DNA from: Asanoa ishikariensis
GTDB taxonomy: Bacteria; Actinomycetota; Actinomycetes; Mycobacteriales; Micromonosporaceae
Reading direction: 5' to 3'
Assembly (NCBI RefSeq): GCF_900107455.1
Contig: NZ_FNQB01000003.1
Coordinates: forward strand, 1,054,001 to 1,118,000
DNA length: 64,000 nucleotides
Part shown: in pieces, positions 41,016 to 48,864 of the stretch
Position numbering within the stretch: the first letter of the stretch is position 1
Layout of the letters: every line of letters begins with the position of its first letter
Notes under the pieces: model-generated
What the model was told of the DNA's origin: nothing
The model's input: only the letters and a program-made list of their open reading frames with translations
The model's database searches: none
Position numbers and translations under genes: made by a program

Positions 41016-42556
41016 TGAGGATCGAGGTCCTGGGCAACGGGTACGACGAGATCCTTGACCCGAAGGTGCTCGATTTCCTGGTCGCGCTGGACAGCGAGTT
41101 CGCCGGCCGCCGGGTGGCGCTCCTGGACACCCGGCGGGCCAGGCGGGCCCGATACGCGGCCGGCCAGCTACCGAGCTTCCTGCCCGAGACGGCCCACATC
41201 CGCGACGACCCGACCTGGGCGGTGGCACCGCCGGCGCCGGGCCTGGTCGACCGGCGGGTGGAGATCACCGGGCCGCCCGACATGAAGATGACCGTCAACG
41301 CGCTCAACTCCGGCGCGCGGGTCTGGCTGGCCGACTTCGAGGACGCGCTGGCACCGACCTGGGACAACCTGATGGGCGGCCAGGCCAACCTGATCGCGGC
41401 CCTGGACGGTGAGCTCGACTTCACCGATGAGGCGTCCGGCAAGCGATACGCGGTCGGGCCTGACCCCGCCACCATCGTGGTCCGGCCGCGTGGCTGGCAC
41501 CTGGCGGAGAAGCACATCGTGGTCGACGGCCGGCCGATCTCGGCGAGCCTGGTCGACTTCGGGCTGCACTTCTTCCACTGCGCGCAGCGGCAGATCGACG
41601 CGGGCAAGGGCCCGTACTTCTACCTGCCGAAGCTGGAGAGCCACCGCGAGGCCCGGCTGTGGAACGACGTGTTCGTCTTCGCGCAGAACTATCTCGGCAT
41701 CCCGCGGGGCACCATCCGGGCCACCGTGCTGATCGAGACGATCACCGCGGCGTTCGAGATGGACGAGATCCTCTGGGAGCTGCGCGAGCACGCCGCCGGG
41801 CTCAACGCGGGCCGCTGGGACTACATCTTCAGCATCATCAAGCAGTTCGGGCACCGCGCCGACTTCGTGCTGCCGGACCGCGCGGACGTGACGATGACCG
41901 TGCCGTTCCTGCGGTCGTACACGGAGCTGCTGGTGAAGACCTGTCACAAGCGCGGCGCGCACGCGATCGGCGGCATGGCGGCGTTCATCCCGAGCCGCGA
42001 CCCGGCGGTCAACGAGGTGGCGTTCGGCAAGGTCCGCGCCGACAAGGAGCGCGAGGCCGGCGACGGCTTCGACGGCTCGTGGGTCGCGCACCCGGGCCTG
42101 GTCGACACGTGTGAGACGGCGTTCACCGCGGTGCTCGGCAGCCGGCCGCACCAGCTCGACCGGCGGCGCGGCGAGGTCGCGGTCAGCGCGGACGACCTGC
42201 TCGCGGTCGACCTGACCCCGGGCGCGGTCACGGCCGAGGGGCTGCGGTCCAATGTGGCCGTCGCGCTGCGCTACTTCGACAGTTGGCTGCGCGGCACAGG
42301 TGCGGCGGCCATCTTCGACCTCATGGAGGACGCCGCCACTGCGGAGATCGCGCGGTGCCAGGTGTGGCAGTGGGTGCACCACCGGACCCCGCTGGCCGGC
42401 GGCGACGTGGTCACCGAGGATCTGGTGCGCTCCATCGTGGACGATGAGGAGGCCGGGCTGCGGCCGGCGGCCGCACGGATCTTCCTGGAGACCGCGCTGG
42501 CCGAGGAGCTACCGGCGTTCTTCACACCGGAGGCGTACGCCCGCTATCTCGTCTAG
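41015..42556 (+). CDS. aceB: Malate synthase A
   Basis: 513 residues, isoform A length. It condenses glyoxylate with acetyl-CoA to malate, the second step of the shunt. Family motifs are present: NALNSGARVWLADFEDALAPTWDN, VVRPRGWHL, FYLPKLESHREARLWNDVF, GTIRATVLIETI, FSIIKQF and GGMAAFIPSRDP, with the catalytic Asp/Glu in the expected blocks. The start overlaps the aceA stop by one base. A strong hairpin terminator follows. Confidence 0.97.
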   Translation: MRIEVLGNGYDEILDPKVLDFLVALDSEFAGRRVALLDTRRARRARYAAGQLPSFLPETAHIRDDPTWAVAPPAPGLVDRRVEITGPPDMKMTVNALNSGARVWLADFEDALAPTWDNLMGGQANLIAALDGELDFTDEASGKRYAVGPDPATIVVRPRGWHLAEKHIVVDGRPISASLVDFGLHFFHCAQRQIDAGKGPYFYLPKLESHREARLWNDVFVFAQNYLGIPRGTIRATVLIETITAAFEMDEILWELREHAAGLNAGRWDYIFSIIKQFGHRADFVLPDRADVTMTVPFLRSYTELLVKTCHKRGAHAIGGMAAFIPSRDPAVNEVAFGKVRADKEREAGDGFDGSWVAHPGLVDTCETAFTAVLGSRPHQLDRRRGEVAVSADDLLAVDLTPGAVTAEGLRSNVAVALRYFDSWLRGTGAAAIFDLMEDAATAEIARCQVWQWVHHRTPLAGGDVVTEDLVRSIVDDEEAGLRPAAARIFLETALAEELPAFFTPEAYARYLV

Positions 42557-42572
42557 AAGCCGGCAACACCGG

Positions 42573-42618
42573 CGACAGCGCCCTCTGCGGAACACGGCAG
42601 CCGCAGGGGGCGCTGTCG
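42573..42618 (+). terminator. Hairpin terminator of aceAB
   Basis: Eighteen-bp arms (42573-42590 and 42601-42618, one G-T wobble) with a 10-nt loop begin 16 nt after the aceB stop. Confidence 0.8.
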
Positions 42619-42639
42619 CGGGTTGATAGCGTGCCGGCC

Positions 42640-43200
42640 ATGGAGCCGATGCTGGATCTCGACGTGCCGCCTGACGCGGAGAGCGGTCTCGTCGACCGGT
42701 TTCGGCGGCGGCGGTTCGGCGTGTTGCCCATGGCGGTGGCGGTGCTCCTCGCCATGGCCTCGGCAGCCGCGGCGACGCATGTCGTAGAGGATCGTCAGCG
42801 CCGGGCGAGCGAGCAGGCCGAGGTCTCGTTGACCACCTTGGTGGGGCGATCCGGGTCCGTCAGCGGCGACAGTCGCACGATGACGATCGAGGGCAGCCTC
42901 GCGGTCGCCAACAGTGGTCCGCTGCCCGTCGTCGTCGAAGAGGTGCGCGGCAGCGCCGGAGGGCTGACCTTCCTGTCGACTGCCTCGGCGACCATTCGGC
43001 CAGGAGTCGACTGGATCCTCGTGACGGTCACGGCCTCGTGCGCCGAAGGCATCTCGGGCCAGCCGTTGCCGGCCGTCCTCAAGGTACGGACCGCCGACGG
43101 CCAGGCCCGCGTCACGTCGTCCTTGATGATCGTCCAAGGAACCCCTTGGGCGACCACCCACGAGCAGATCTGCCGCCCCGTCACCCAGGCAGGGCGGTGA
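42640..43200 (+). CDS. Hypothetical single-pass membrane protein
   Basis: 186 residues: a cytosolic basic N-terminus (VDRFRRRRFG), one transmembrane helix at about 29-47 and an extracytoplasmic Ig-like beta domain (TMTIEGSLAVANSGPLPVVVEEVRG and a final CRPVTQ). ATG 42640 is preceded by TAGCGT ending 7 nt upstream (42627-42632), supporting a leaderless start. Its 3' end overlaps the converging gene by 20 nt. Function unknown. Confidence 0.6.
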   Translation: MEPMLDLDVPPDAESGLVDRFRRRRFGVLPMAVAVLLAMASAAAATHVVEDRQRRASEQAEVSLTTLVGRSGSVSGDSRTMTIEGSLAVANSGPLPVVVEEVRGSAGGLTFLSTASATIRPGVDWILVTVTASCAEGISGQPLPAVLKVRTADGQARVTSSLMIVQGTPWATTHEQICRPVTQAGR

Positions 43201-43543
43201 GGACCGCCTCGTCGAGCTCGGTCGGGTCCAACCAGCGCTGGTAGCTCGCGACCGCGGCGCCGTGGTCGGCCACCCGCACGTACACGGTGGTGGTCGCGCC
43301 CTTGCCTGCCGACCAGACGACCGCGATCTCGTGCTGCTCGTGCCGGCCGTCGACGACCGCGATCGGCAGCGCGACCGCCGGCAGCCAGCCGATGTCGGCC
43401 GCGGACGGACGAAGTTGCCAGCCGGCGCCGTCGGCCCAGGCGCGCAGCAGGTGCCAGCGCCGGGCGGCGGCGCCCTTGCGCCAGGCCGCCACCGCGACAC
43501 TCACCGCGACGGCCGCCACCAGCGCGAGCAGGGCAAAGGCCAC
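43181..43543 (-). CDS. Small hypothetical membrane protein
   Basis: 120 residues with an N-terminal transmembrane helix (VAFALLALVAAVAVSVAVAAW), then a compact domain (LRPSAADIGWLPAVALPIAV, EIAVVWSAGKGATTTVYVRV). GTG 43543 is chosen because the box TACTCT ends 7 nt upstream and further residues upstream would be Arg-rich. No family recognised. It is divergent from the CadD-type gene with only 40 bp between starts. Confidence 0.6.
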   Translation of the reverse strand: MAFALLALVAAVAVSVAVAAWRKGAAARRWHLLRAWADGAGWQLRPSAADIGWLPAVALPIAVVDGRHEQHEIAVVWSAGKGATTTVYVRVADHGAAVASYQRWLDPTELDEAVLTALPG

Positions 43544-43550
43544 CCGTCTG

Positions 43551-43576
43551 AGAGTACGCGCCGCGTGGCGTAGGGT
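43551..43576. promoter_or_regulatory. Two facing leaderless -10 boxes in a 40-bp divergent promoter
   Basis: TACTCT on the minus strand (43556-43551) and TAGGGT on the plus strand (43571-43576) each end 7 nt before a GTG start (43543 and 43584). Each promoter's -35 region would lie on the other's -10 box. Confidence 0.6.
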
Positions 43577-43583
43577 CCGTCGG

Positions 43584-44162
43584 GTGACGGATCTAGCGGG
43601 GACCGTGGCGGCGGCCGCCGGCGTGTTCGCGGGCACGAACATCGACGACCTGATCGTGCTCACCGTGCTGTTCCTCGCGGCCAGCACCGCCGGAAAGCCG
43701 CGACCGTGGCAGATCTGGGTCGGCCAGTACGCCGGCATCGGAGCGCTAGTCGCGATCGCCGGCGCGGCGGCCCTCGGGCTGACCCTGCTGCCGGACCGTT
43801 GGGTGGGGCTGCTCGGGCTGATCCCGCTGGCGCTGGGCGTACGCGGGCTGATCGCCGCCGTCCGCTCCCCCGGCGATGCCGCACCGCCGGTCGCCAGCGG
43901 CCTGGTGTCGGTGGCCGCGGTGACGATGGCCAACGGCGCAGACAACATCGCCGTCTATACGCCGGTGTTCCGCACCATCGGGGTGGTCGACACCCTGATC
44001 ACGATCGCGGTGTTCGCCGTGCTGGTCGCGGTGTGGTGCCTGGCGGCCTCGTGGCTGGGCGGTCACCGGCGCGTGATCGTGTTGCTCGGCCGGTTCGGGC
44101 ACTGGTTGGTGCCGCTGGTCTTCGTGGCGATCGGCCTCGTGATCTTGTCGGGGCTGTTCTAG
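43584..44162 (+). CDS. CadD-family cation transporter
   Basis: 192 residues, about five or six transmembrane helices, resembling the cadmium resistance transporter family. It starts with FAGTNIDDLIVLTVLF (the conserved N/D-rich first helix) and has a second, related half with TMANGADNIAVYTPVF. Family members export or sequester Cd2+ or other divalent cations. There is no regulator of the CadC/CmtR type adjacent. The GTG start is leaderless. Confidence 0.8.
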   Translation: MTDLAGTVAAAAGVFAGTNIDDLIVLTVLFLAASTAGKPRPWQIWVGQYAGIGALVAIAGAAALGLTLLPDRWVGLLGLIPLALGVRGLIAAVRSPGDAAPPVASGLVSVAAVTMANGADNIAVYTPVFRTIGVVDTLITIAVFAVLVAVWCLAASWLGGHRRVIVLLGRFGHWLVPLVFVAIGLVILSGLF

Positions 44163-44187
44163 GCGTGTTCTAGTCGTGTTCTAGGAC
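44155..44187. repeat. Three tandem 11-bp repeats (TGTTCTAGNNN)
   Basis: TGTTCTAG occurs at 44155-44162, 44166-44173 and 44177-44184. The first carries the TAG of the CadD gene, and the CTA of the third is the stop of the converging aldo/keto reductase. Confidence 0.85.
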
Positions 44188-45074
44188 CAGGGCAGTGCGG
44201 CCCGGTGCCGCCAGTACTCGTCAGGTGTCTCGGCGGCTGGCAGCGGTCCGGGGTCGGTGATCTCCAACGCCCGCAGGTTGCTGGCGAGTTGCCCGGTGGT
44301 GGCGGCGCCGGAGAGGACCACGTCGATCCACGGCTGGGCGAGCGCGTGGGCGAGCACGTCGGCGTCGCGGTCGGCGAGCCGGCCGTTGGCCACCGCTTCC
44401 TTGATGATCACGTGCCGCCCGGCGTCGTGGGCGTCCTTCAGGGCCGGGCCGGCAGATGGGTCGAGCGGGTTCCAGGTCGCCTGGAAGCTGTGGAACAAGG
44501 GCACGCCGTCGACCTCGAGCGCCAGAGCGGTGCGGATCGCGTCGGCCTGCCGCGGGCCGCTGGTGGACACGCCGATGGTCACGCCGCGGGCGCCCAGGTC
44601 GGCGAGGTGACGGTGCAGCACGGGGTCGGTCAGCGCGGTGCTCTCCGGCGTGAGCGAGTGGATCTGGTAGAGGTCGAGCCGCGTGCCGAGCAGCGCGAGC
44701 GTCTCGGCCACCTGACGGTCGAAGGTCTTGACGCTGTGGTCCTTGGTCTCGTGCACCTTGGCGTCCACGCGCCAGCCGGCCACATAGGTGTAGCCCCACT
44801 TCGACCCGACCACGACGTCGTCGCGGTCATCGAGCCAACTCGCCAGGAACTCCTCGGCCCGGCCGTACGAGCGCGCGGCGTCGAAGTAGCGGATCCCGGC
44901 GGCGTACGCGGCGTCGAGCACCTCGTGTGTCCGCCGCCGCATCGCGTCGACGGTGCGCTCCGCGGGTAGGTCCCGGTCACGCCCGAGGTTGATGTAGCCG
45001 GGACGGCCAAGGGCCGCGAGCCCAAGCCCGAGCCGGTGCACCGGCACCGTCAGATCCAGTCGGTCAAAACCCAC
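44181..45074 (-). CDS. Aldo/keto reductase
   Basis: 297 residues with the (beta/alpha)8 AKR catalytic tetrad visible: Asp and Tyr in YFDAARSYGRAE, Lys in VVGSKWGY and His in YQIHSLTPES. An NADPH-binding C-terminal block (VVLSGAATTGQLASNLRAL) is present. It most resembles the AKR group with broad aldehyde activity. GTG 45074 is preferred over the longer ORF start, whose extra residues are Arg/Cys-rich and unlike the family. Confidence 0.85.
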   Translation of the reverse strand: MGFDRLDLTVPVHRLGLGLAALGRPGYINLGRDRDLPAERTVDAMRRRTHEVLDAAYAAGIRYFDAARSYGRAEEFLASWLDDRDDVVVGSKWGYTYVAGWRVDAKVHETKDHSVKTFDRQVAETLALLGTRLDLYQIHSLTPESTALTDPVLHRHLADLGARGVTIGVSTSGPRQADAIRTALALEVDGVPLFHSFQATWNPLDPSAGPALKDAHDAGRHVIIKEAVANGRLADRDADVLAHALAQPWIDVVLSGAATTGQLASNLRALEITDPGPLPAAETPDEYWRHRAALPWS

Positions 45075-45153
45075 CCAGACAGCATGCACCCTGACCAGCC
45101 GGCATCGGCCGAAAGCGACCCGCCACACACCGCGTAAGGCATCCTAGGATGAG

Positions 45154-46896
45154 TCAGGTGAGCCCGGCGTGGAAGCGCAGCACGCCAGCGGTCCGGAGGG
45201 TGGGTGAGGCGCGGTCGAGCAGGACGGTGAGCTCGGCGCGCTGCTGGCCGGTCGGCATCCGGTAGAGCGTTGCCGCCCTGGACAACCATCCGTCGATGTC
45301 GACCCGGGCGACGTGGCTCAGCTGCTCGTCGCTGTCGTCGAGCAGGCGGAGGTCCACGATCAGCCGCGCCCACGGGCCGCGCGCGACGGCGAGCCGATAG
45401 CCGGCGAACCGCGTGTGCCGAGGCTGACCCGGCTCCAGCAGCCGGTCCGGCAAATCGGCGTCGAGTGTCGCCGCGTCCGGGCGCAAGGCCGCGACCGCGT
45501 TCTTGACGACGGCGCTCGACGGGTCCGTCAACAGTGCGACGGCGTCTTCCGTCGTCAGGCAACCAAGACGACGAAGGCCGCGCAGGGCCGCCACACGGCC
45601 ACGTGCGCTCGGGTGGGACAGGTGTACGCGCAGCGCGGGCGCGTCGGCGCGATCGCCGGTCTCACCGAGACCGGCCAGCACACCGGCCGGCGGCGCCGTG
45701 GCCATCTCCGCGGACCCGCCGGCCGCACCAAACCCGGCCACCACGCCCGCCGGCCGCTCCGTGTCCATCTGCGCGGACCCGCCCGCCACACCGAACCCGG
45801 CCACCACGCCCGCCGTATCCATCTCCGTGGAGCCACCGGCCACCCCCAGTCCGGCCACCGCGCTGGACGGTCGCGCCGTATCCATCTGGGCGGACCCGCC
45901 GGCCGCACCGAACCCGGCCACCGGTGGCGCTGTACCCACCTCCACGAACCCGCCGGCCTCGCTGCTGCCGGCCTGCGCGGTCACCGGCGGCGCCGTGCTG
46001 GTTACCAGGCGCCGGTAGTGCTCGGCGGGATCGCCGCCTACGGCGCGGACCGCGGCCTGGGCGACCTCCCGGACCACCGGGTGCCGGTCGGCCAGCGCGC
46101 CGACGATGGCTGCGCTCTCGCCCCAGGCCGCGAGCGCGGTCAGTGCTTCCGCCCGGACCAGGGCCGTGCGGCTGCCCGCCAGCCGGTGCAGCGTGGCGAG
46201 GCTTCGGGCGCCGGCTACGGCGGCTCGGGCCGCCATGACGCGGATCCGCTGGTCCTGGTCCTTGGTGGCGGCCACGACGAGGTGGTCGGCGTCGAGCCGG
46301 TGGCGCTCGATCGCGGTGCGGTAGGCGATCCGTCGGGTGCGGGAGTCGCCGATGCGCAGCAACGGCTCGAGCCGCTCGGCGGTCAGACCCATGACGTGTT
46401 CGTCGATCCGCTCGGCCAGCCAGCTACCGTTGACTCGCTTGCGGGTCGCGATCGCGGCGGCCGCCAGCGGCGACAGTGCCGGCTCCCCGGCCTTCGACAG
46501 CAGCGCGTCGACCTCGCGTCGGGCCCGGATGCGCACCTGCGGAACCCAGTCGCCGGTGCGGATCGCCAGCACGGTCATGGCGGCCGGACCGCCCAGCGCG
46601 GCCAACCGCGCCAGCACCGCCTCCCGGATTCGCCCGTCCGCGTGGCATCCGGCCAGCAGCACGTCCAGTGCGTCAACGTCACCACCCCGAGCGACCCGCG
46701 CGACGACCGGCCAGTGCGAGTACAACGCCCAGGACCAGTGCGACCGCAGCGACTCGTCGAACCCCAACCACCAACGCGCGTCGGCCTCGTTCAGAGTGCG
46801 CAGGGCCTCGGCCCGTTCCGCTTCGTGATGTGACGGCAGGAGCAGCAGGCGCTGCGCCAGCTCATCCATCTCCGTCGTCCTGCCCGGACCCGACAT
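45154..46896 (-). CDS. HEAT-repeat protein with low-complexity insert
   Basis: 580 residues. Two blocks of HEAT-like helical repeats (about 55-300 and 410-580, for example VRAEALTALAAWGESAAIVGAL and RGRVAALRGLRRLGCLTTED) suggest a protein-binding solenoid. Between them lies a repetitive Gly/Ala/Val-rich insert (about 310-410) built from units like VAGFGVAGGSAQMDTERPAG. No enzyme motif. ATG 46896 is preceded by GGGGGAGGG. It lies 89 nt downstream of a LysR gene on the same strand. Confidence 0.68.
   Translation of the reverse strand: MSGPGRTTEMDELAQRLLLLPSHHEAERAEALRTLNEADARWWLGFDESLRSHWSWALYSHWPVVARVARGGDVDALDVLLAGCHADGRIREAVLARLAALGGPAAMTVLAIRTGDWVPQVRIRARREVDALLSKAGEPALSPLAAAAIATRKRVNGSWLAERIDEHVMGLTAERLEPLLRIGDSRTRRIAYRTAIERHRLDADHLVVAATKDQDQRIRVMAARAAVAGARSLATLHRLAGSRTALVRAEALTALAAWGESAAIVGALADRHPVVREVAQAAVRAVGGDPAEHYRRLVTSTAPPVTAQAGSSEAGGFVEVGTAPPVAGFGAAGGSAQMDTARPSSAVAGLGVAGGSTEMDTAGVVAGFGVAGGSAQMDTERPAGVVAGFGAAGGSAEMATAPPAGVLAGLGETGDRADAPALRVHLSHPSARGRVAALRGLRRLGCLTTEDAVALLTDPSSAVVKNAVAALRPDAATLDADLPDRLLEPGQPRHTRFAGYRLAVARGPWARLIVDLRLLDDSDEQLSHVARVDIDGWLSRAATLYRMPTGQQRAELTVLLDRASPTLRTAGVLRFHAGLT
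45650..45980 (-). repeat. Five degenerate 51-60-bp coding repeats
   Basis: The insert of the HEAT protein is coded by tandem units containing aacccggccaccacgcccgcc and ggcggacccgccggcc-type blocks, each giving AGFG.AGGSA.MDT-like peptides. Unit length varies in steps of three, so the frame is kept. Confidence 0.75.
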
Positions 46897-46985
46897 ACGC
46901 CCTCCCCCGTCTCGGACCGCCCGCCATTCTGCGCCGCGGCATGCGACGGCAGCGAACGAGATATGCGCCGGGGACGGTGGCGGGC

Positions 46986-47897
46986 CTAGGACGGCCACGA
47001 GCGCGATACAGCCGTCGCTTCGTGGCAGCAGCGCACGAAGTCGCGGACGACCGGGTCGTGGTCGGCGGCGCGTGGCCAGGCGATGGCGATGCTGCTGGGT
47101 GCTACGCCGGTCACCGGGCGGTAGGTGACGCCCGGCCGGGCGTAGAAGCGGGCCGCCGAGGCGGGCGCCAGGGCGACTCCGTACCCGCTGGCGATCGCCT
47201 GCAGCCACGCGTCCGGCTGGTCGGTGACGGCGCCGATCCGTGGTGGCCGGCCCGCGCGGGCGTCCGTCGCGAGCCAGTAGTCGCGGAACTGACCCGTCGA
47301 CGCCGGGCCGGCCACGAAGGGCTCGTCCCACAGCTCCTCGAAGGCGATCGAAGCGCGCCGGGCCAGCGGGTGGTTCGCGGCGAGCGCGGCCCAGCGTGGT
47401 TCGGTGAGCAGCACCTCGACCTCGTACGCGTCCTGGTCGGGGAACGGCAGCCGAAGCAGGGCGACGTCGACGTCCCCGTCGGCCAGGCCGGCTGACGGGT
47501 TCGACCAGCTCGCCTGTCGCAGTTCCACCCGCCATCCGGGGCGCAGCCGGCCGAAGCCGGCGATGATCGCGGTGGTCGCCTCGTTGGCGGCGCTGGCGAT
47601 GAAGCCGACCCGCAGCACCCGTACCGCCCGGCTGGCCGCGGCCTTGGTCTGTCGCACCATCGCGTCGTGGGCCGCGAGCACATCGGGCGCCAGAGCGGCC
47701 AACGCCTGGCCCGCCGCGGTGAGCGCCATCCCTGAGCGCGACCGGACGAACAACGGCACGCCCAGCCGGTCCTCCAACTGCCGGACCTGCTTGGTCAGCG
47801 CCGGTTGGGAGACAAAGAGCCCGGCGGCGGCGCGGGTGAGGTTGCCTTCCTCGGCCACTGCCACGAAATAGCGGAGCAGCCGGGTGTCGACATCCAT
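46986..47897 (-). CDS. LysR-family transcriptional regulator
   Basis: 303 residues with LysR HTH ([37 protein letters not shown]) and a substrate-binding domain ([34 protein letters not shown]). It is divergent from the DoxX gene at 47959 with 61 bp between, so DoxX is the likely target. Ligand unknown. Confidence 0.87.
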   Translation of the reverse strand: MDVDTRLLRYFVAVAEEGNLTRAAAGLFVSQPALTKQVRQLEDRLGVPLFVRSRSGMALTAAGQALAALAPDVLAAHDAMVRQTKAAASRAVRVLRVGFIASAANEATTAIIAGFGRLRPGWRVELRQASWSNPSAGLADGDVDVALLRLPFPDQDAYEVEVLLTEPRWAALAANHPLARRASIAFEELWDEPFVAGPASTGQFRDYWLATDARAGRPPRIGAVTDQPDAWLQAIASGYGVALAPASAARFYARPGVTYRPVTGVAPSSIAIAWPRAADHDPVVRDFVRCCHEATAVSRSWPS

Positions 47898-47958
47898 GCC
47901 GAAAGGTTATCGACGCGGGTATTGGACGGGTCAGACCGCCCGCGGCGAGGGTGACTCG

Positions 47959-48264
47959 GTGAACAACGCCTACATCTCCGTGGCCGGCGTGACAGCCGCC
48001 CTCAACCTCGCCGCCGCGGTCGCCGACTTCCGCCGCACCGGCTGGATCATGACCAACATGACGCGGTACGGAATTCCGCCGCGCTGGATCGTCCCTTTGG
48101 GCGTGGCCAAAGCGGCGGGTGCGGCCGGCCTCCTGCTCGGCATCGCGGTGCCGTCGATCGGCGTGCTTGCCGCGGCGGGCCTGGCCCTCTACTTCGTCGG
48201 CGCCGTGGTGGCCGTGGCCCGCGCGAAATGGTGGTCCCACCTGCCGGCCCGCTGGTGTTGCTGA
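47959..48264 (+). CDS. DoxX-like membrane protein, C-terminus probably frameshifted
   Basis: 101 residues as read, with DoxX-like features: four-helix small membrane protein, VAGVTAALNLAAAVADFRRTGW, YGIPPRWIVPLGVAKAAGAAGLLLG and YFVGAVVAVARA. The frame ends abnormally in RWCC. One base added near 48248 would restore LVLLLILAAVSLALR and a stop at 48296, the typical last helix, so a single-base deletion or sequence error is likely. GTG 47959 has GAGGGTGA upstream. Confidence 0.72.
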   Translation: MNNAYISVAGVTAALNLAAAVADFRRTGWIMTNMTRYGIPPRWIVPLGVAKAAGAAGLLLGIAVPSIGVLAAAGLALYFVGAVVAVARAKWWSHLPARWCC

Positions 48265-48345
48265 TCCTTGCCGCCGTGTCGCTGGCCCTACGGTGACGCC
48301 CTGGAGATCAACCGGCCCGCGTGTCCACCATGGATGTGAGTCCGC

Positions 48346-48864
48346 CTAGCCTGGCAAGGGGTGGGCGATGTCGTTGGCGTGGTCGGTGACCGACGCGCCG
48401 GTGACGGTGGCTCGCAGGGGAAGGATCTCCAGGCAGCGCCGCACCGCCGCACCCATCAACGGGTTCGGCACTCGCAGCGAGACCGTGCAGTGCGGCACCC
48501 AGAGACCTGGCCGGTAGTGGTCCCAGACGGAAACCCCGCCGGCCGCCAGCCGGTCGTGCACGGCCCGGTGCCGCTCCAACAGAGCCTCCGTCGGTGTCAC
48601 GCCCAGCCACAGCACCCGGCCGACGAACTGCCCGACGAAGTCGAGGTCCAGCACCAGATCCCGCCCGACCGGCGCATCGCCGAGGGCCGAAGCCACCGCG
48701 GACGGGGAAAGCTGTGACGCCGCCGCGAGCGACACGTGCGGGCGGTGCTTGGAGTCCTGCAACGACGCCAGCGTCGGGATGCCCTCGGCCTCCAGCGCCT
48801 TCCACAGCGCGCGCAGGCGCCGCGTCGCGTCGGTGTCCAGGTAGAGCTCGAGCGCGGCGACCAT
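48346..48864 (-). CDS. 2H phosphoesterase (2'-5' RNA ligase-like)
   Basis: 172 residues carrying the two H-x-[ST] motifs of the 2H superfamily, RPHVSLA (about residue 42) and VPHCTVSL (about residue 127), at the usual spacing. Members hydrolyse or ligate 2',5'/2',3'-cyclic phosphates on RNA or nucleotides. ATG 48864 directly abuts the stop of the phosphatase gene, so they form an operon. Confidence 0.8.
   Translation of the reverse strand: MVAALELYLDTDATRRLRALWKALEAEGIPTLASLQDSKHRPHVSLAAASQLSPSAVASALGDAPVGRDLVLDLDFVGQFVGRVLWLGVTPTEALLERHRAVHDRLAAGGVSVWDHYRPGLWVPHCTVSLRVPNPLMGAAVRRCLEILPLRATVTGASVTDHANDIAHPLPG

Noticed and set aside
45154-48240. 1028-codon minus-strand frame treated as one gene
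   Set aside because: The upstream third is antisense or out-of-frame to the LysR gene; the HEAT protein has its own ATG and ribosome site at 46896.
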